64,000 bases of DNA from JBBQXH01 sp963710975 (lineage in GTDB: Bacteria; Actinomycetota; Thermoleophilia; Gaiellales; Gaiellaceae), in the NCBI GenBank assembly GCA_963710975.1, contig CAVQCG010000004.1, forward strand, positions 372,001-436,000, in the 5' to 3' direction. The notes under the pieces are model-generated. The model was not told the origin of the DNA. It was given only the letters and a program-made list of their open reading frames with translations, and made no database searches. A program made the position numbers and the translations under genes. Positions 18,701 to 27,710 of the stretch are shown here, one piece after another. Positions within the stretch are counted from its first letter, which is position 1. Every line of letters starts with the position of its first letter.

Positions 18701-19145
18701 CGGAACGCTCCTGCACGGGGTGTTCGACCTGTTTCACCGTGCGGCGGATCACGCGCTTGTGGTCGATTACAAGACGAATCGACTCGATGGGCTCGATCCG
18801 CGTGCGGTCGTAGAGTCGGAGTACAGGCTGCAGGTTCTGATCTACGCGCTCGCGGCGCTGAAGGCAGGGGCGTCAGAGGTCAGGGTCGTCTACGTGTTTC
18901 TCGAACGCCCCGACGACGCCGTCGAGCTTACGTTCGGCACCGGTGATCTCTCCGCGTTGGGCGAGGAGCTGTCTTCTGTGATCGCGAGAGTCGACGCGGG
19001 CGGGTTCCATCCGACCCCGAGCGACTTCGCGTGCAACGGCTGCCCGGTTCTCGGCCGCGTATGTGCGGGGATGTACCGCGATACCGATTCGTACCCGGAG
19101 GGCGAACGGGACTGGCTCGCCGCCGAGTCGGGCACCGGTTTGTGA
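15789..19145 (+). CDS. AddA/AdnB-like UvrD-family helicase-nuclease
   Basis: 1118 residues. The motor subunit has all helicase motifs: Walker A GAGTGKTT (~25), ITYTDRAAGEL, STIHGF, VDEFQDTN (~327), GDEFQSIYRFR, TENYRS, LLTIHAAKGLEF and YVAMTRA. The C-terminal nuclease is at about 980-1000 (GVFDLF, VVDYKTN) with Fe-S cysteines in LFERCSY (~868) and CNGCPVLGRVC (~1085). So both subunits of this pair keep an Fe-S nuclease, as in AddAB and AdnAB. The start directly follows the partner's stop, so they are translationally adjacent. Confidence 0.9.
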   Translation: MPAPTVNPAQLAAIEESGIVFVSAGAGTGKTTVLVERYVKAVADRGLSVDSVLVITYTDRAAGELKERIRERFRDLGRRDLAREVDRAWVSTIHGFCSRLLRAHPFDAGLDPRFRVLDEGQARVLRSEAFMAALGGFCRERQPERLQLLATYGARRLQSMLTGVFERLRSAGLPLDLAARPSTELESRLADLGRRAGEALEAEGLVDDAVRETLEQAVRLLGHEVLPERLLDLSDIALPAGGMDSERVAAYSEAVEAVERAALDRVAARDRELLELLLRAFDRSYRAAKERESALDFEDLQLGARELLRENAAVREQARFRFQSIMVDEFQDTNRLQCEIVDLIAGDELFFVGDEFQSIYRFRHADVDVFRERRSQSRGVLALTENYRSRPEVLDVVNHLFGSAFGEGFEPLSASALFPDPLSGPAVEVLVTDRASYRGSGTLWRTAEARHVARRVRELVDAGDCTPGEVVLLFAAGTSAEAYEAALRSEGLPTYRATGRGYFGQQQVVDLLAYLRLLQNRYDDEALVTVLASPLVGVSNDALVLLRRAAGRRPLFSGLEREPPEALSPRDRRLFVAFRQRYERLVPLSGSIGLERLCERIVTEHDYDLAVLARWDGKRRYANLRKLARLARSYEELRGPDLEGFVRFVRDQEEAGAREVEAVAEEEGAEAVRLLTIHAAKGLEFRVVVVCDAGRRPGRPAPEEILCLPDGRFGFRVADPVTGRHRDAFGYEEVKRADAAAEADETRRLYYVAMTRAIDRLILAGSFDPTRNDAAGTPIGWVVDRIGAGLDVDGAREFEIDGAVVLLRVDRWSTHLEPVAGTPTEQLELFRLPDRDEAHESELPPLPALPEPPTRIVRQLSYSALALFERCSYRFYAQRIIGLSEEEPARGESGGGLAATEIGDAVHVLLESGSATGVLRESLLARYPTATDDDVERVSTLVGAWQGSTTAQAVAGLAGVVKELPFAFEHGGTLLHGVFDLFHRAADHALVVDYKTNRLDGLDPRAVVESEYRLQVLIYALAALKAGASEVRVVYVFLERPDDAVELTFGTGDLSALGEELSSVIARVDAGGFHPTPSDFACNGCPVLGRVCAGMYRDTDSYPEGERDWLAAESGTGL

Positions 19146-19151
19146 GCATCG

Positions 19152-19823
19152 GTGCCGACGAGCTATTTGCGTGAAGCACGTCGACGCGTTGGACCGAGAC
19201 GGCTGCGGATCGTAGCGATCATCGCCCGACTCGCCGACGAGCATCCTGACGCGATGATCGCGCTTCGCTTCGACTCCGATCTGGAGCTTCTCGTGGCAAC
19301 CGTGCTCTCGGCACAGACCACGGATGTCACCGTGAACCGCGTGACGGGTGAGCTCTTCCGGAAGTACCGCTCTCCGCAGGACTACCTTGCGGTTCCGCTC
19401 GAGGAACTGGAGCGCGACATCCGGCCGACCGGCACCTACCGCCTCAAGGCGAGGCACCTCCGTGGGGCGATGAGGATGTTGATCGAGGACTACGACGGTC
19501 AGGTGCCCACGCAGCTGGCCGACCTCGTCCGGCTCCCGGGTGTCGGTCGGAAGGTGGCGAACGTCGTTGCCGCCGAGCGCGGAACGGCCCAGGGGATCGT
19601 CGTCGACACACACGTGCGTCGTCTCTCGCAGCGGCTGGGCCTCACGCGCCATGACGACCCCGCGAAGATCGAGCGTGATCTCCAACGAATCGTGCCGCGT
19701 GAGGATTGGGGTCGCTTTCCGCACCTCCTCATCTGGCACGGCCGACGGATCTGCATGGCTCGATCGCCCCGGTGCGAGATCTGTCCACTGACCGAGCTTT
19801 GCCCGTCAAGCCGGATCCCGTAG
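19152..19823 (+). CDS. nth: Endonuclease III (DNA glycosylase/AP lyase)
   Basis: Removes oxidised pyrimidines and nicks abasic sites. 223 residues. The helix-hairpin-helix with catalytic Lys is LPGVGRKVANVV, the catalytic Asp is in VDTHVRRLS, and the [4Fe-4S] ligands are C-x6-C-x2-C-x5-C near the end (CMARSPRCEICPLTELC). GTG start seven bases after the helicase stop, so it forms an operon with the break-processing pair. Confidence 0.93.
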   Translation: MPTSYLREARRRVGPRRLRIVAIIARLADEHPDAMIALRFDSDLELLVATVLSAQTTDVTVNRVTGELFRKYRSPQDYLAVPLEELERDIRPTGTYRLKARHLRGAMRMLIEDYDGQVPTQLADLVRLPGVGRKVANVVAAERGTAQGIVVDTHVRRLSQRLGLTRHDDPAKIERDLQRIVPREDWGRFPHLLIWHGRRICMARSPRCEICPLTELCPSSRIP

Positions 19824-19926
19824 GAGTTCACACGGTGCGCGACACGGTCAGTGTTCGTTCCACGTCGTTGCTGGTTCGGCACAGACACGGCGTATCGAGT
19901 GCGCCTTTCCAGCCTACGCTGCGTCC

Positions 19927-20271
19927 ATGCATTCGGTCGATCTTGCGCTCTATGCAGACACCCTCGCCGCGGAGGCAGCCGCTCTGTCGGCCCGGCTCGA
20001 GCGCACGCGCGGACGTCTCCGGCGGGCCGCGATCGAGCACGAGGCACGGTCCGACCTTTCAGCTGACGTCGTCGAAATACTCGAGCGGCGAGGGTTGCTT
20101 CCGCTGGCCGTCCCTCTGGATCCGGAGGAGCAGTCGGCGGAGATCGGAGCATTGCGGCGCGAGCTCGACGCGGTCGAGCAGCTTCAGGCGTGGGTGGAGG
20201 CTCGACGTGCGGAGGCACAGCGGACCGGCGTGTCATGGGAAAGCCCCCGCGAGGAGACGGCAATGCGCTGA
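19927..20271 (+). CDS. Hypothetical helical protein
   Basis: 114 residues, mostly alpha-helical heptads rich in Ala, Glu, Arg and Leu (ADTLAAEAAALSARLERTRGRL; IGALRRELDAVEQLQAWVEA). No membrane segment or signal peptide. I do not recognise a family. ATG start, same strand as nth but 103 bases downstream; convergent with trxB. Confidence 0.6.
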   Translation: MHSVDLALYADTLAAEAAALSARLERTRGRLRRAAIEHEARSDLSADVVEILERRGLLPLAVPLDPEEQSAEIGALRRELDAVEQLQAWVEARRAEAQRTGVSWESPREETAMR

Positions 20272-20319
20272 CACACCCTGTGTGCTTGGACGCGGGACCT
20301 GCCCCGCCGGACTCCGCCG

Positions 20320-21285
20320 TCAGACGGCCGCGAGATCGCTCTCGCCGGCGCCCAGCGCGGCGAGGTAGCGCTCAGCGTCCAGCGCCGCCTGGCAGCCGGA
20401 CCCGGCGGCCGTGACCGCCTGGCGATACACGTGATCCTGAACGTCGCCGGCCGCGAACACGCCGGGGATGTTGGTCTCGGTCGTCTTCCCCTTCGTGACG
20501 ATGTACCCCGCTTCGTCCATGTCGATGATTCCCTCGAACAGCGAGGTCGTCGGGTCGTGACCGATCGCGACGAAGAGGCCGTCGGCCGCGACGGTGGCCG
20601 TCTCGCCCGTCTTGACGTTCTCCGCGAGGACGCCCGTCATGCGCCCTCCGTCGACTCCCAATACGTCCGTGACCACGGAGTCGAGCACGAACTCGATGCG
20701 CTCGTTCGATCTTGCACGGTCGACCATGATCGGCGAGGCTCGAAACTCGTCCCGCCGGTGAACGAGGGTTACCTTGGTCGCGAACTTCGCGAGGAAGGTT
20801 GCCTCCTCGAGGGCGGAGTCGCCGCCGCCGACGACGATGACCTGCTGGTCGCGGAAGAATGCTGCGTCGCAGACGGCGCAGTACGAGACGCCGCGTCCCT
20901 GCAGCTTCTGCTCGGACTCCAGGCCGAGCTGGCGCGCAGTCGCACCTGTGGCAACGATGACGGTTCTGGTGCGGTACTCGTCATCGCCGATCCAGACGCG
21001 GAAGGGCTGCTCCGAGAAGTCGACGCGTGTGACGTCGTCGGTGATGAACTCGGCGCCGAATCGCTCGGCCTGCCGTCGGAAGTCCTGCATCATCTCGGGG
21101 CCCAGGATGCCGTCGGGGTAGCCGGGGTAGTTCTCGACGTCGCTCGTGATCATCAGCTGGCCGCCCCACTGGAACCCCTCTATGACGAGCGGACTCATGT
21201 TGGCGCGTGCGGTGTACAGGGCGGCCGTATAGCCGGCCGGCCCACCGCCGACGATGATCACCTCATGCGGTTCGTTCCCGCCCAC
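20320..21285 (-). CDS. trxB: Thioredoxin reductase
   Basis: NADPH-dependent reduction of thioredoxin in the cytoplasm. 321 residues, standard length. FAD-binding VGGGPAGYTAALY, the redox-active CAVC at about 138-141 and the NADP-binding VGGGDSALEEA. The second FAD motif is GVFAAGDVQD. ATG start. The gene lies between DNA-repair genes but on the other strand, and no thioredoxin gene is adjacent. Confidence 0.94.
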   Translation of the reverse strand: MGGNEPHEVIIVGGGPAGYTAALYTARANMSPLVIEGFQWGGQLMITSDVENYPGYPDGILGPEMMQDFRRQAERFGAEFITDDVTRVDFSEQPFRVWIGDDEYRTRTVIVATGATARQLGLESEQKLQGRGVSYCAVCDAAFFRDQQVIVVGGGDSALEEATFLAKFATKVTLVHRRDEFRASPIMVDRARSNERIEFVLDSVVTDVLGVDGGRMTGVLAENVKTGETATVAADGLFVAIGHDPTTSLFEGIIDMDEAGYIVTKGKTTETNIPGVFAAGDVQDHVYRQAVTAAGSGCQAALDAERYLAALGAGESDLAAV

Positions 21286-21419
21286 GATCAGTCCTCTCTA
21301 CGTCTGCACCGAGTGCTCGCAACGTGATTGTTCGCTACTAGGTCAAACGACTCGCTGAGCCCGATTGTTCCTTCGGTGTCAGCTCCAGAGTGAAGGGTTA
21401 CAGATCTGCGATATCGGGG

Positions 21420-21449
21420 TTCGGTCGGGACGCCAGCGTCCCGACCGAA
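21420..21449 (-). terminator. Hairpin downstream of rmuC
   Basis: A perfect 13-bp inverted repeat, TTCGGTCGGGACG / CGTCCCGACCGAA, around the loop CCAG, beginning 11 bases past the rmuC stop. There is no clear T-run on either side, so it is a stem-type terminator or an RNA-stabilising hairpin. Confidence 0.7.
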
Positions 21450-21460
21450 TACACCAGGGT

Positions 21461-22810
21461 TCAGGCCGCGTCAGCCACGTTGTCGCCCGGGCCCGGGTCG
21501 ACCGCCGGCGCGTCGTCGTCGCCGAGATCGCGGCGAAGGGGCTCGCCATCGAGCACCGTCGCGCGGAATGGGCTGGCCGTCAACTCGGAAGCCTGCAGCG
21601 CGCGTGCGGTACGCTCGATCGGCTCGGGCACGGCGATCTCCGCGCGCTGGACAACACCCAGCTCGGAGAATCGTCGTGCCGTGACGAGAACGCGCCGTTC
21701 GAGTGACCCCACGGCATCGTTGTACGCGCCGACCGCGCCGTCGAGGCTCTTTCCCACCCTGACGAAGTGATCTGCCATCGTGCGGATTCGGTCGTAGAGC
21801 TCCTTGCCGAGCTCGCTGACGGCCCGTGCGCTCTCCGCGACCGTCTCCTCACGCCAGCCCCGAGCGACCGCGAGTAGCACTGTGATCAGCGTCGCCGGGG
21901 ATGCGAGCACGACACCGAGCCGGGCCGCGTCCTCGAGCAGGCGTGGATCCTGCTCGAGCGCCGCCTGGAGCAGAGACTCGCCCGGAACGAACAGGACGAC
22001 CAGCTCGGGCGTCGGCTGGAACTGTTCCCAGTACGACTTTGCGCTGAGCTTCGTCACGTGGTCGCGCAGTTGGCGGCCGTGATCCTTGAGCCGTGCCCGC
22101 TGAGTCTCGTCGTCAGCTGCTTCGAGCGCGTCGAGATACGCCTGAAGCGGCGCCTTGGCGTCGACGACCACGTTCTTGTGGCCCGGAAGCTTGACGATGA
22201 GATCGGGTCGAAGCGCCCCGCCCTCGGCGTGCGCCGTCTCCTGCTCGACGAAGTCGCAATACCCGACCATTCCCGCCGCCTCGACCGCGCGGCGCAATTG
22301 CATCTCGCCCCAGCGGCCGCGAACCGCGGGAGCCCGCAACGCGGTGACGAGACTCGCCGTGTCGGTGCGCAGTCGATCCTGGGTCTCCGCAAGGGACTTC
22401 ACCTGGGCGGTCAGCGATCCGTACGCCTCGCTTCTGGCTTTCTCCAGCTCACGCACGCCGCTGTCGACCTTGGTGAGCGATTCCCTGATCGGCGCAACCA
22501 TGCGCTCGAGGGCCTTCTCGCGAGTCTCCAGATCGTCGGTCGACTGTGCCCTGAGCTGGCTGACCGCCTCCGCGGAGAGCGCCTTGAAGGCGTCGGCGAA
22601 CTCGTCTTTGAGGCCGGCTCGATCGGCGGCTGCCTGGCGCTCGAGCGTGAGCGTCGTCGTCAGCTCGGTGACACGACGCTCGAGCTCGTGACAGGCGTCG
22701 CGCTCGGCGTCGCGCTGGCTCTCGAGGCCGTGAATCCGCCCGCGCAGCGCGAGCCACCCGACGAGAGCTCCTGCGCCGAGTCCGAGGATCAGAAAGAGCG
22801 CCGCGATCAC
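21461..22810 (-). CDS. rmuC: DNA recombination protein RmuC homologue
   Basis: 449 residues. An N-terminal membrane anchor (FLILGLGAGALVGWLALRG), a long coiled coil (to ~150) and the nuclease-like RmuC domain (RGRWGEMQLRRAVEAAGM, DLIVKLPGHKNVVVDAK, LFVPGESLLQAALEQDP, LASPATLITVLLAVA). The protein limits DNA inversions in E. coli; mechanism poorly known. ATG start. Its company with DinG, AddAB-like genes and Nth supports a repair role. Confidence 0.92.
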   Translation of the reverse strand: MIAALFLILGLGAGALVGWLALRGRIHGLESQRDAERDACHELERRVTELTTTLTLERQAAADRAGLKDEFADAFKALSAEAVSQLRAQSTDDLETREKALERMVAPIRESLTKVDSGVRELEKARSEAYGSLTAQVKSLAETQDRLRTDTASLVTALRAPAVRGRWGEMQLRRAVEAAGMVGYCDFVEQETAHAEGGALRPDLIVKLPGHKNVVVDAKAPLQAYLDALEAADDETQRARLKDHGRQLRDHVTKLSAKSYWEQFQPTPELVVLFVPGESLLQAALEQDPRLLEDAARLGVVLASPATLITVLLAVARGWREETVAESARAVSELGKELYDRIRTMADHFVRVGKSLDGAVGAYNDAVGSLERRVLVTARRFSELGVVQRAEIAVPEPIERTARALQASELTASPFRATVLDGEPLRRDLGDDDAPAVDPGPGDNVADAA

Positions 22811-22891
22811 CTGGATCTCCGTTCCATGGGGTCGATCAGCGTAGCGCTCGCATCGGACAGAGCCGTGGCTCTGCCCGGAACCGCTCGGCTC

Positions 22892-23434
22892 CTAGGCCTT
22901 CGCCTTCTCGGCCTTCGCCCTCGCCTTCTCCGCCTTTGCGGCCTCCGAGCGCTTCTGGGCCTCGATCCGGTCGCGACCGCCTCGGACAACGGTCGCGATG
23001 TAGATGACGATCACCGCGATCGCGCCGATAGCCCCTTGGCCACGAACGTCGCCGACCTGGCTTTCGACGTACTCCTCCGGGGTGACGCCCTGGTTGGCCA
23101 GGTAGGGCGGTACGGTCACGCCTCGGGCGAGCTCTGCCTTCTGGTAGTCGTCGAGGAATCTCCCGACGGGCGGAAGCTGGAGGAAGGTCATGATCGCGGT
23201 GGCACCGAGGACGATGCAGAAGGGAAGCGCGAGGCGAGTGCCGAGCGGGTTCCGTCGCAGGACCAGCACGGCCGACGTGATGCCGAGAATCGCCGATGGC
23301 GCGAGCAGGATCGCGACCGGAATCCAGCTCGAGTAGCCCTCCCGCGCCGTCACGTACATGAGCCGCCCGATGGACGCGACGGCAAAGCCGTAGGCGACGA
23401 GCAACACGATTGCGCCGATTCGTGGAATGAGCAT
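22892..23434 (-). CDS. Hypothetical membrane protein with Lys/Ala-rich tail
   Basis: 180 residues. Four predicted helices (GAIVLLVAYGFAVASIGRL, IPVAILLAPSAILGITSAVL, LALPFCIVLGATAIMTFL, GAIGAIAVIVIYIATVV) and a highly charged C-terminal helix built on AEKA/KAEK repeats. No family recognised. ATG start; divergent from dinG with 45 bases between starts, so the two share a promoter region. Confidence 0.65.
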   Translation of the reverse strand: MLIPRIGAIVLLVAYGFAVASIGRLMYVTAREGYSSWIPVAILLAPSAILGITSAVLVLRRNPLGTRLALPFCIVLGATAIMTFLQLPPVGRFLDDYQKAELARGVTVPPYLANQGVTPEEYVESQVGDVRGQGAIGAIAVIVIYIATVVRGGRDRIEAQKRSEAAKAEKARAKAEKAKA

Positions 23435-23479
23435 CAGCGGGAATCGTATGCGGCAGGTGGATCATCTAGCCTCGGGAGC

Positions 23480-25372
23480 GTGCGCGAGTACTTCGGTCCC
23501 GGCGGTCGTCTCGAAGCGGTGCTCCGCGACTTCGAGCCTCGATCCGAGCAGGAGGCGCTCGCCGAGGCCGTTGCCGACGCCCTCGATCGCGACGACCATC
23601 TCCTCGCCGAGGCCGGCACCGGAATCGGGAAGAGCCTCGCCTATCTGATCCCTGCACTCGCGTCTGGCAAGCGCGTCGTCGTCGCCACCGCGACGAAGGC
23701 GCTGCAGCAGCAGCTGCTCTCGAACGACGTTCCCGCCGCCGCGGCGGCGCTCGAGCGCGACGTGCGATGTGTCCTGCTGAAAGGCCGTGAGAACTACCTG
23801 TGCCGCCGGAGCCTCGACGGCTTCGGTCTCCTGGGGGGCGCGGTGGGCGGGCTGTTCAGGACGGATGAGGATGCGATGGCATACGAGGAGCTCCGCGGCT
23901 GGATCGACACGACCGAGACCGGCGATCGGGCTGAGCTGCCGTTCGAGCCGAGTGCGTCGCTCTGGGCCGAGCTCGCTGTAGGAGGCGATCGCTGCATCGG
24001 GCGGCACTGTCCCGTGCGAGCCACGTGCTTCTCGGAACGTGCTCGCACTCACGCCGCCGACGCCGACCTCGTGATCACGAATCATGCGCTCTATCTCGCA
24101 GACACCGCAGTCCGGTTGCGCCGGTCGGCGGACGGCGGCTCCGTGCTTCCGGAGCACGATGCGGTCATCTTCGACGAGGCGCACCGGCTCGAGGATGCGG
24201 CGGCGACGTGGTTCGGCGGGCGCGTCTCTCTGGCAGGACTGCGCAGGCTGGCCCGCGACGTCGAGCGATCGTCGCGCGAACGGGGCCAGGAGCCGCCCGG
24301 CAGATTGCTCGCGGAGCTCGAGCGCCTGGGCTACGCCGTTCTCTCGGCCCTCGACTCGGGACGGGGGAGGCGTCGGCTCGTTGCTGCCGACGTCGCGCCC
24401 ACGCTCGACGATGCGCTTGCGCTCGGAGCCGTTCTGGGCAGGCTTGCCGAGTCGCTGGCGGGCAGCGGCGAGGATGCGGACGCGCTCGGGCGGCGTGCCC
24501 TGGCGGCTGCGCGCGACCTGGAGGCGTGTATGGAGCCTGCTCCCGACATCGTGGTGTGGGCGGAGCACGGTGCCGTTGCGTGGGCTCCCGTCGATGTGGC
24601 CGACGCTCTGCGGGAGTCACTCTGGGAGAGCGGCATCACCGCGGTACTGGTCTCTGCGACCCTCGAGCCGGCCTTCCTGCGTGGTCGGCTCGGCCTCGAT
24701 GGCGCGCGAGAGATCGAGCTCGACTCACCGTTCTCGTTTCGCGAGCAGGCACTCCTCTACGTCCCGGCGGATCTCCCCGAGCCCCGGATGCCAGGATACG
24801 CCGACCGGATCGCCGACGAGGTGCTCGCTCTCTGCAGCCTGTCGCGGGGTCGCGCACTCGTCCTGACCTCCTCCTACCGGATGCTCGACGAGCTTGCGCC
24901 GAGACTCTCGGACGGGCTTCCATATCCGGTTCTCCGGCAGGGAGACGTCCCCCGTGAACGACTCCTCGAGCGCTTCCGCTCCGAGGTCGACTCGGTGCTC
25001 GTCGCGACGTCGACCTTCTGGCAGGGCGTTGACGTTCGGGGCGAGTCGCTGTCGCTTCTCGTGATCGACAAGCTCCCATTCGCGCCGCCGGACGACCCGC
25101 TCGTCCAGGCGCGCTGCGAGCGGATCGCCACTCAGGGCGGTGACTGGTTCGCCGAGTACTCGGTGCCGACGGCGATCCTCCAGCTGAGACAGGGATTCGG
25201 CCGTCTCATCCGGAGCCACGAGGATCGCGGGGTCGTCGCGATTCTCGACGCTCGCCTGCGGCGACGCCTCTACGGTAAGCGCTTCCTTGCTGCCCTGCCG
25301 CCCGCCAGACTGGTTGACGACCGGGCCGAGGTGGCCGCATTCTTCTCCGCCGGGGACGGCGACGGTGCTTGA
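23480..25372 (+). CDS. dinG: DinG/XPD-like ATP-dependent DNA helicase
   Basis: Superfamily 2 5'-3' helicase. 630 residues from GTG 23480 (VREYFGPGG); the frame is open far upstream, but that part is the shadow of rmuC. Walker A is EAGTGIGKS (~43-51), the DEAH box IFDEAHRLED (~228), and a four-Cys Fe-S domain is formed by YLCRRS and CIGRHCPVRATC (~105-185). The late motifs ATSTFWQGVD and LRQGFGRLIRS are present. Followed after 12 bases by a DUF3105 gene. Confidence 0.88.
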   Translation: MREYFGPGGRLEAVLRDFEPRSEQEALAEAVADALDRDDHLLAEAGTGIGKSLAYLIPALASGKRVVVATATKALQQQLLSNDVPAAAAALERDVRCVLLKGRENYLCRRSLDGFGLLGGAVGGLFRTDEDAMAYEELRGWIDTTETGDRAELPFEPSASLWAELAVGGDRCIGRHCPVRATCFSERARTHAADADLVITNHALYLADTAVRLRRSADGGSVLPEHDAVIFDEAHRLEDAAATWFGGRVSLAGLRRLARDVERSSRERGQEPPGRLLAELERLGYAVLSALDSGRGRRRLVAADVAPTLDDALALGAVLGRLAESLAGSGEDADALGRRALAAARDLEACMEPAPDIVVWAEHGAVAWAPVDVADALRESLWESGITAVLVSATLEPAFLRGRLGLDGAREIELDSPFSFREQALLYVPADLPEPRMPGYADRIADEVLALCSLSRGRALVLTSSYRMLDELAPRLSDGLPYPVLRQGDVPRERLLERFRSEVDSVLVATSTFWQGVDVRGESLSLLVIDKLPFAPPDDPLVQARCERIATQGGDWFAEYSVPTAILQLRQGFGRLIRSHEDRGVVAILDARLRRRLYGKRFLAALPPARLVDDRAEVAAFFSAGDGDGA

Positions 25373-25384
25373 TACCCTCATGTC

Positions 25385-26056
25385 GTGGCCAAGAAGAGCC
25401 GAGTTCCGACTCCTCCGCGGGCTCCGCAAACGACCTCTCCTCGGACGGTTCAGGCCCCCAAGACGCGCAAGGAGTCACGCGGACTGGGCGGTCCCCGGGA
25501 CCCTCGCCGGACGAGGGTCATCATCGTTGCCGTGGTCGGCGTCGTCGCGGTCGTCGCGGTCGTCGTCGGCGTGGTGCTCGCGACCGGGGGCCAGAGTGCA
25601 TCCGCAGCACTCTCCGCCGCCGGCTGCACCGACCAGACGTTCCCGTCGGAGGGTCGCACGCACGTAGACAAGCTCCCGAAGGGGTACAAGTACAACTCGT
25701 TTCCGCCGACGAGCGGAAGCCACAACCCTCAGTGGGCCCTCTGGAACATCTATTCGCAGCCCGTGCCGTTCATCAACTCCGTGCATAACCTCGAGCACGG
25801 GGGCATCGTCGTGCAGTACGGCGACAAGGTCTCACCGGAGACGGTTCAGCAGATCACGGACTGGTACGCGCAGGACCCCAGCGCCCTACTCGTTGCGCCG
25901 CTGCCCTCGCTGGGGGACAAGGTCGCCTTCACGGCATGGACCCATCTGGCTGTGTGCCCTGGCTTCGACGAGGACGCTGCGAACGCATTCCGCGACCAGC
26001 ACATCTTCCAGGGCCCGGAGAAGTACCCGGGGAACCAGTTACAACCCGGGATGTAG
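25385..26056 (+). CDS. DUF3105 family membrane-anchored protein
   Basis: 223 residues. A basic, Pro-rich N-terminus, a single helix (VIIVAVVGVVAVVAVVVGVVLATG) and an exported DUF3105 domain with the family landmarks YNSFPPTSGSHNP, NLEHGGIVVQYG and ALLVAPLP...TAWTHL. The function of DUF3105 is unknown; the conserved His residues suggest a metal or ligand site. GTG start (VAKKSRV). Cotranscribed with dinG by position. Confidence 0.85.
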   Translation: MAKKSRVPTPPRAPQTTSPRTVQAPKTRKESRGLGGPRDPRRTRVIIVAVVGVVAVVAVVVGVVLATGGQSASAALSAAGCTDQTFPSEGRTHVDKLPKGYKYNSFPPTSGSHNPQWALWNIYSQPVPFINSVHNLEHGGIVVQYGDKVSPETVQQITDWYAQDPSALLVAPLPSLGDKVAFTAWTHLAVCPGFDEDAANAFRDQHIFQGPEKYPGNQLQPGM

Positions 26057-26064
26057 CCGCACCT

Positions 26065-26147
26065 GCCGGGGTGGCGGAACGGGAGACGCGGGGGACTTAA
26101 AATCCTCTGTCCTTCGGGGCGTGCGGGTTCGACTCCCGCCCCCGGCA
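26065..26147 (+). tRNA. tRNA-Leu (UAA)
   Basis: 83 bases, class II with a long variable arm. Acceptor GCCGGGG pairs with CCCCGGC (26140-26146), discriminator A. Anticodon loop CTTAAAA gives anticodon TAA at 26098-26100, and the T arm is GCGGG-TTCGACT-CCCGC. The CCA end is not encoded. It decodes UUA, the rarest Leu codon in such GC-rich genomes, as bldA does in Streptomyces. Confidence 0.95.
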
Positions 26148-26260
26148 CAAGAAAAGCGCGAGACCGTCTCCCGCCCAGCGACCGTTCATCCGATTCGAAT
26201 GAATCGCCCTGGGGCGAGACGTGACAGTATTCGCCGAGGTGCACTGACAATCGGAGGTCG

Positions 26261-27638
26261 ATGATGAACGTGGCCGTGAAGAGCAACCCGACTGTGGCTG
26301 AGCGTTACGCGGCTGGCCGGGCACGAAGAAAGGAAGCCCCGCGGGCGAGCCACGCAGCGTTCGAGCCGGCTTCTGACCGCCAGGACCCCGTCTCCGTGTT
26401 GGAGGAGCAGGCGAAGACGAGGTTGCAGGATCTCGTGCCGATCCGCTACGGGCGGATGGCGGTGTCGCCCTTCACGTTCCTGCGTGGCGCAGCCGCGGTG
26501 ATGGCGGCTGATCTTGCCGGGACGCCGTCGAGTGGGCTCCGCGTCGAGGCCTGCGGCGATTGCCATCTCTCGAACTTCGGGATCTTCGCGACGCCGGAGC
26601 GTAATCTCGTGTTCGATCTGAACGATTTCGACGAGACATTGCCGGCGCCGTTCGAGTGGGACGTCAAGCGCCTCGCGGCGAGCATCGTCGTGGCGGGCCG
26701 TTCCAGTCGGCTTCTCGAAGAAGCAGTGCGATGCGGCTGCGCGAGCGTGCGCGGAGTGGTATCGCACCAAGATGATCGGGTTCGCGCCGATGGGGTACCT
26801 CGACATCTGGTACTCCCGCATCGACGTCGCTGCGTTGATGGCCGCTCTCCCGTTGACGCGCCGACAGGCGAAGAGAGTCGGGAAGACGGTCGCCAAGGCA
26901 CAGACCCGGACGAGCCTCGGGTCGCTGGCGAAGTTCGCGGAGAAGACGAACGGGTCCTACCGGATCAAGGATGCGCCGCCGCTGATCCAGCATCTCGACG
27001 TACCCGATATCGACGAGCTGATCGAGTCGGCGTTCGTGCAGATGAAGGAGTCGCTGGCCGACGACCGCAAGCGACTGCTGGAGCGCTACGAGTTCGTCGA
27101 CATCGCGCTCAAGGTGGTTGGCGTGGGCAGCGTCGGCACGAGAGCCTTCATGGTGCTGATGATCGGAAAGGGTGACGATGACCCCTTGTTCCTCCAGTTC
27201 AAGGAGGCGCAGGGATCCGTGCTCGAGCCGTACGCGGGCGCAAGCGAATACTCCCACCACGGGGAGCGTGTCGTCTGCGGCCAGCGGCTCAGCCAGGCAG
27301 CGAGCGACCTCTTCCTCGGCTGGGTGAATGGTCCCCGGGACGAGACCATCCACTACTACTTCCGGCAGCTGCGGGACATGAAAGGCTCGTTCGAAATCGA
27401 GGAGTCCATTCCGCAGGGCTTCGTCCTCTACGCGCAGGTCTGCGGAGCGGCGCTCGCTCGTGCGCACGCCCGCTCGGGCGACGCCGCGACGATCGCGGGC
27501 TACCTCGGGAGCCGGGACACGTTCGACCGTGCAATCGTCGAGTTTGCCGAGGCGTATGCCGATCAGACCGAACGCGATCATGCAGCGCTCACCGAGGCGA
27601 TCAAATCAGGTCGAATCGAGGCACAGGAAGGCATCTGA
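26261..27638 (+). CDS. DUF2252 family protein (frameshifted)
   Basis: About 455 residues when rejoined. N-terminal half: YGRMAVSPFTFLRGAA, CGDCHLSNFG and FDLNDFDETLPAPFEWDVKRLA, the hallmark motifs of DUF2252, a kinase-like fold of unknown substrate. C-terminal half: FKEAQGSVLEPYAG, GERVVCGQRLSQAASDLFLGW and YYFRQLRDMKGS. The two halves lie in different frames; removing one T of TT at 26712-26713 joins RLS to KKQCDAAARACAEWYRTKM. ATG start behind GGAGG at 26252-26256. The shift is probably a sequence error. Confidence 0.83.
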
Positions 27639-27710
27639 GCTGCGCGCTGCAATTGCCGACAGGAGCACGGGCGGCTCGCTCAAACCGGTGACCATTCGGG
27701 AAGAGGAGCT

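Noticed and set aside
22058..23479. Upstream extension of the DinG frame
   Set aside because: Overlaps rmuC and a membrane-protein gene on the other strand and has no helicase-like content; the real start is GTG 23480.
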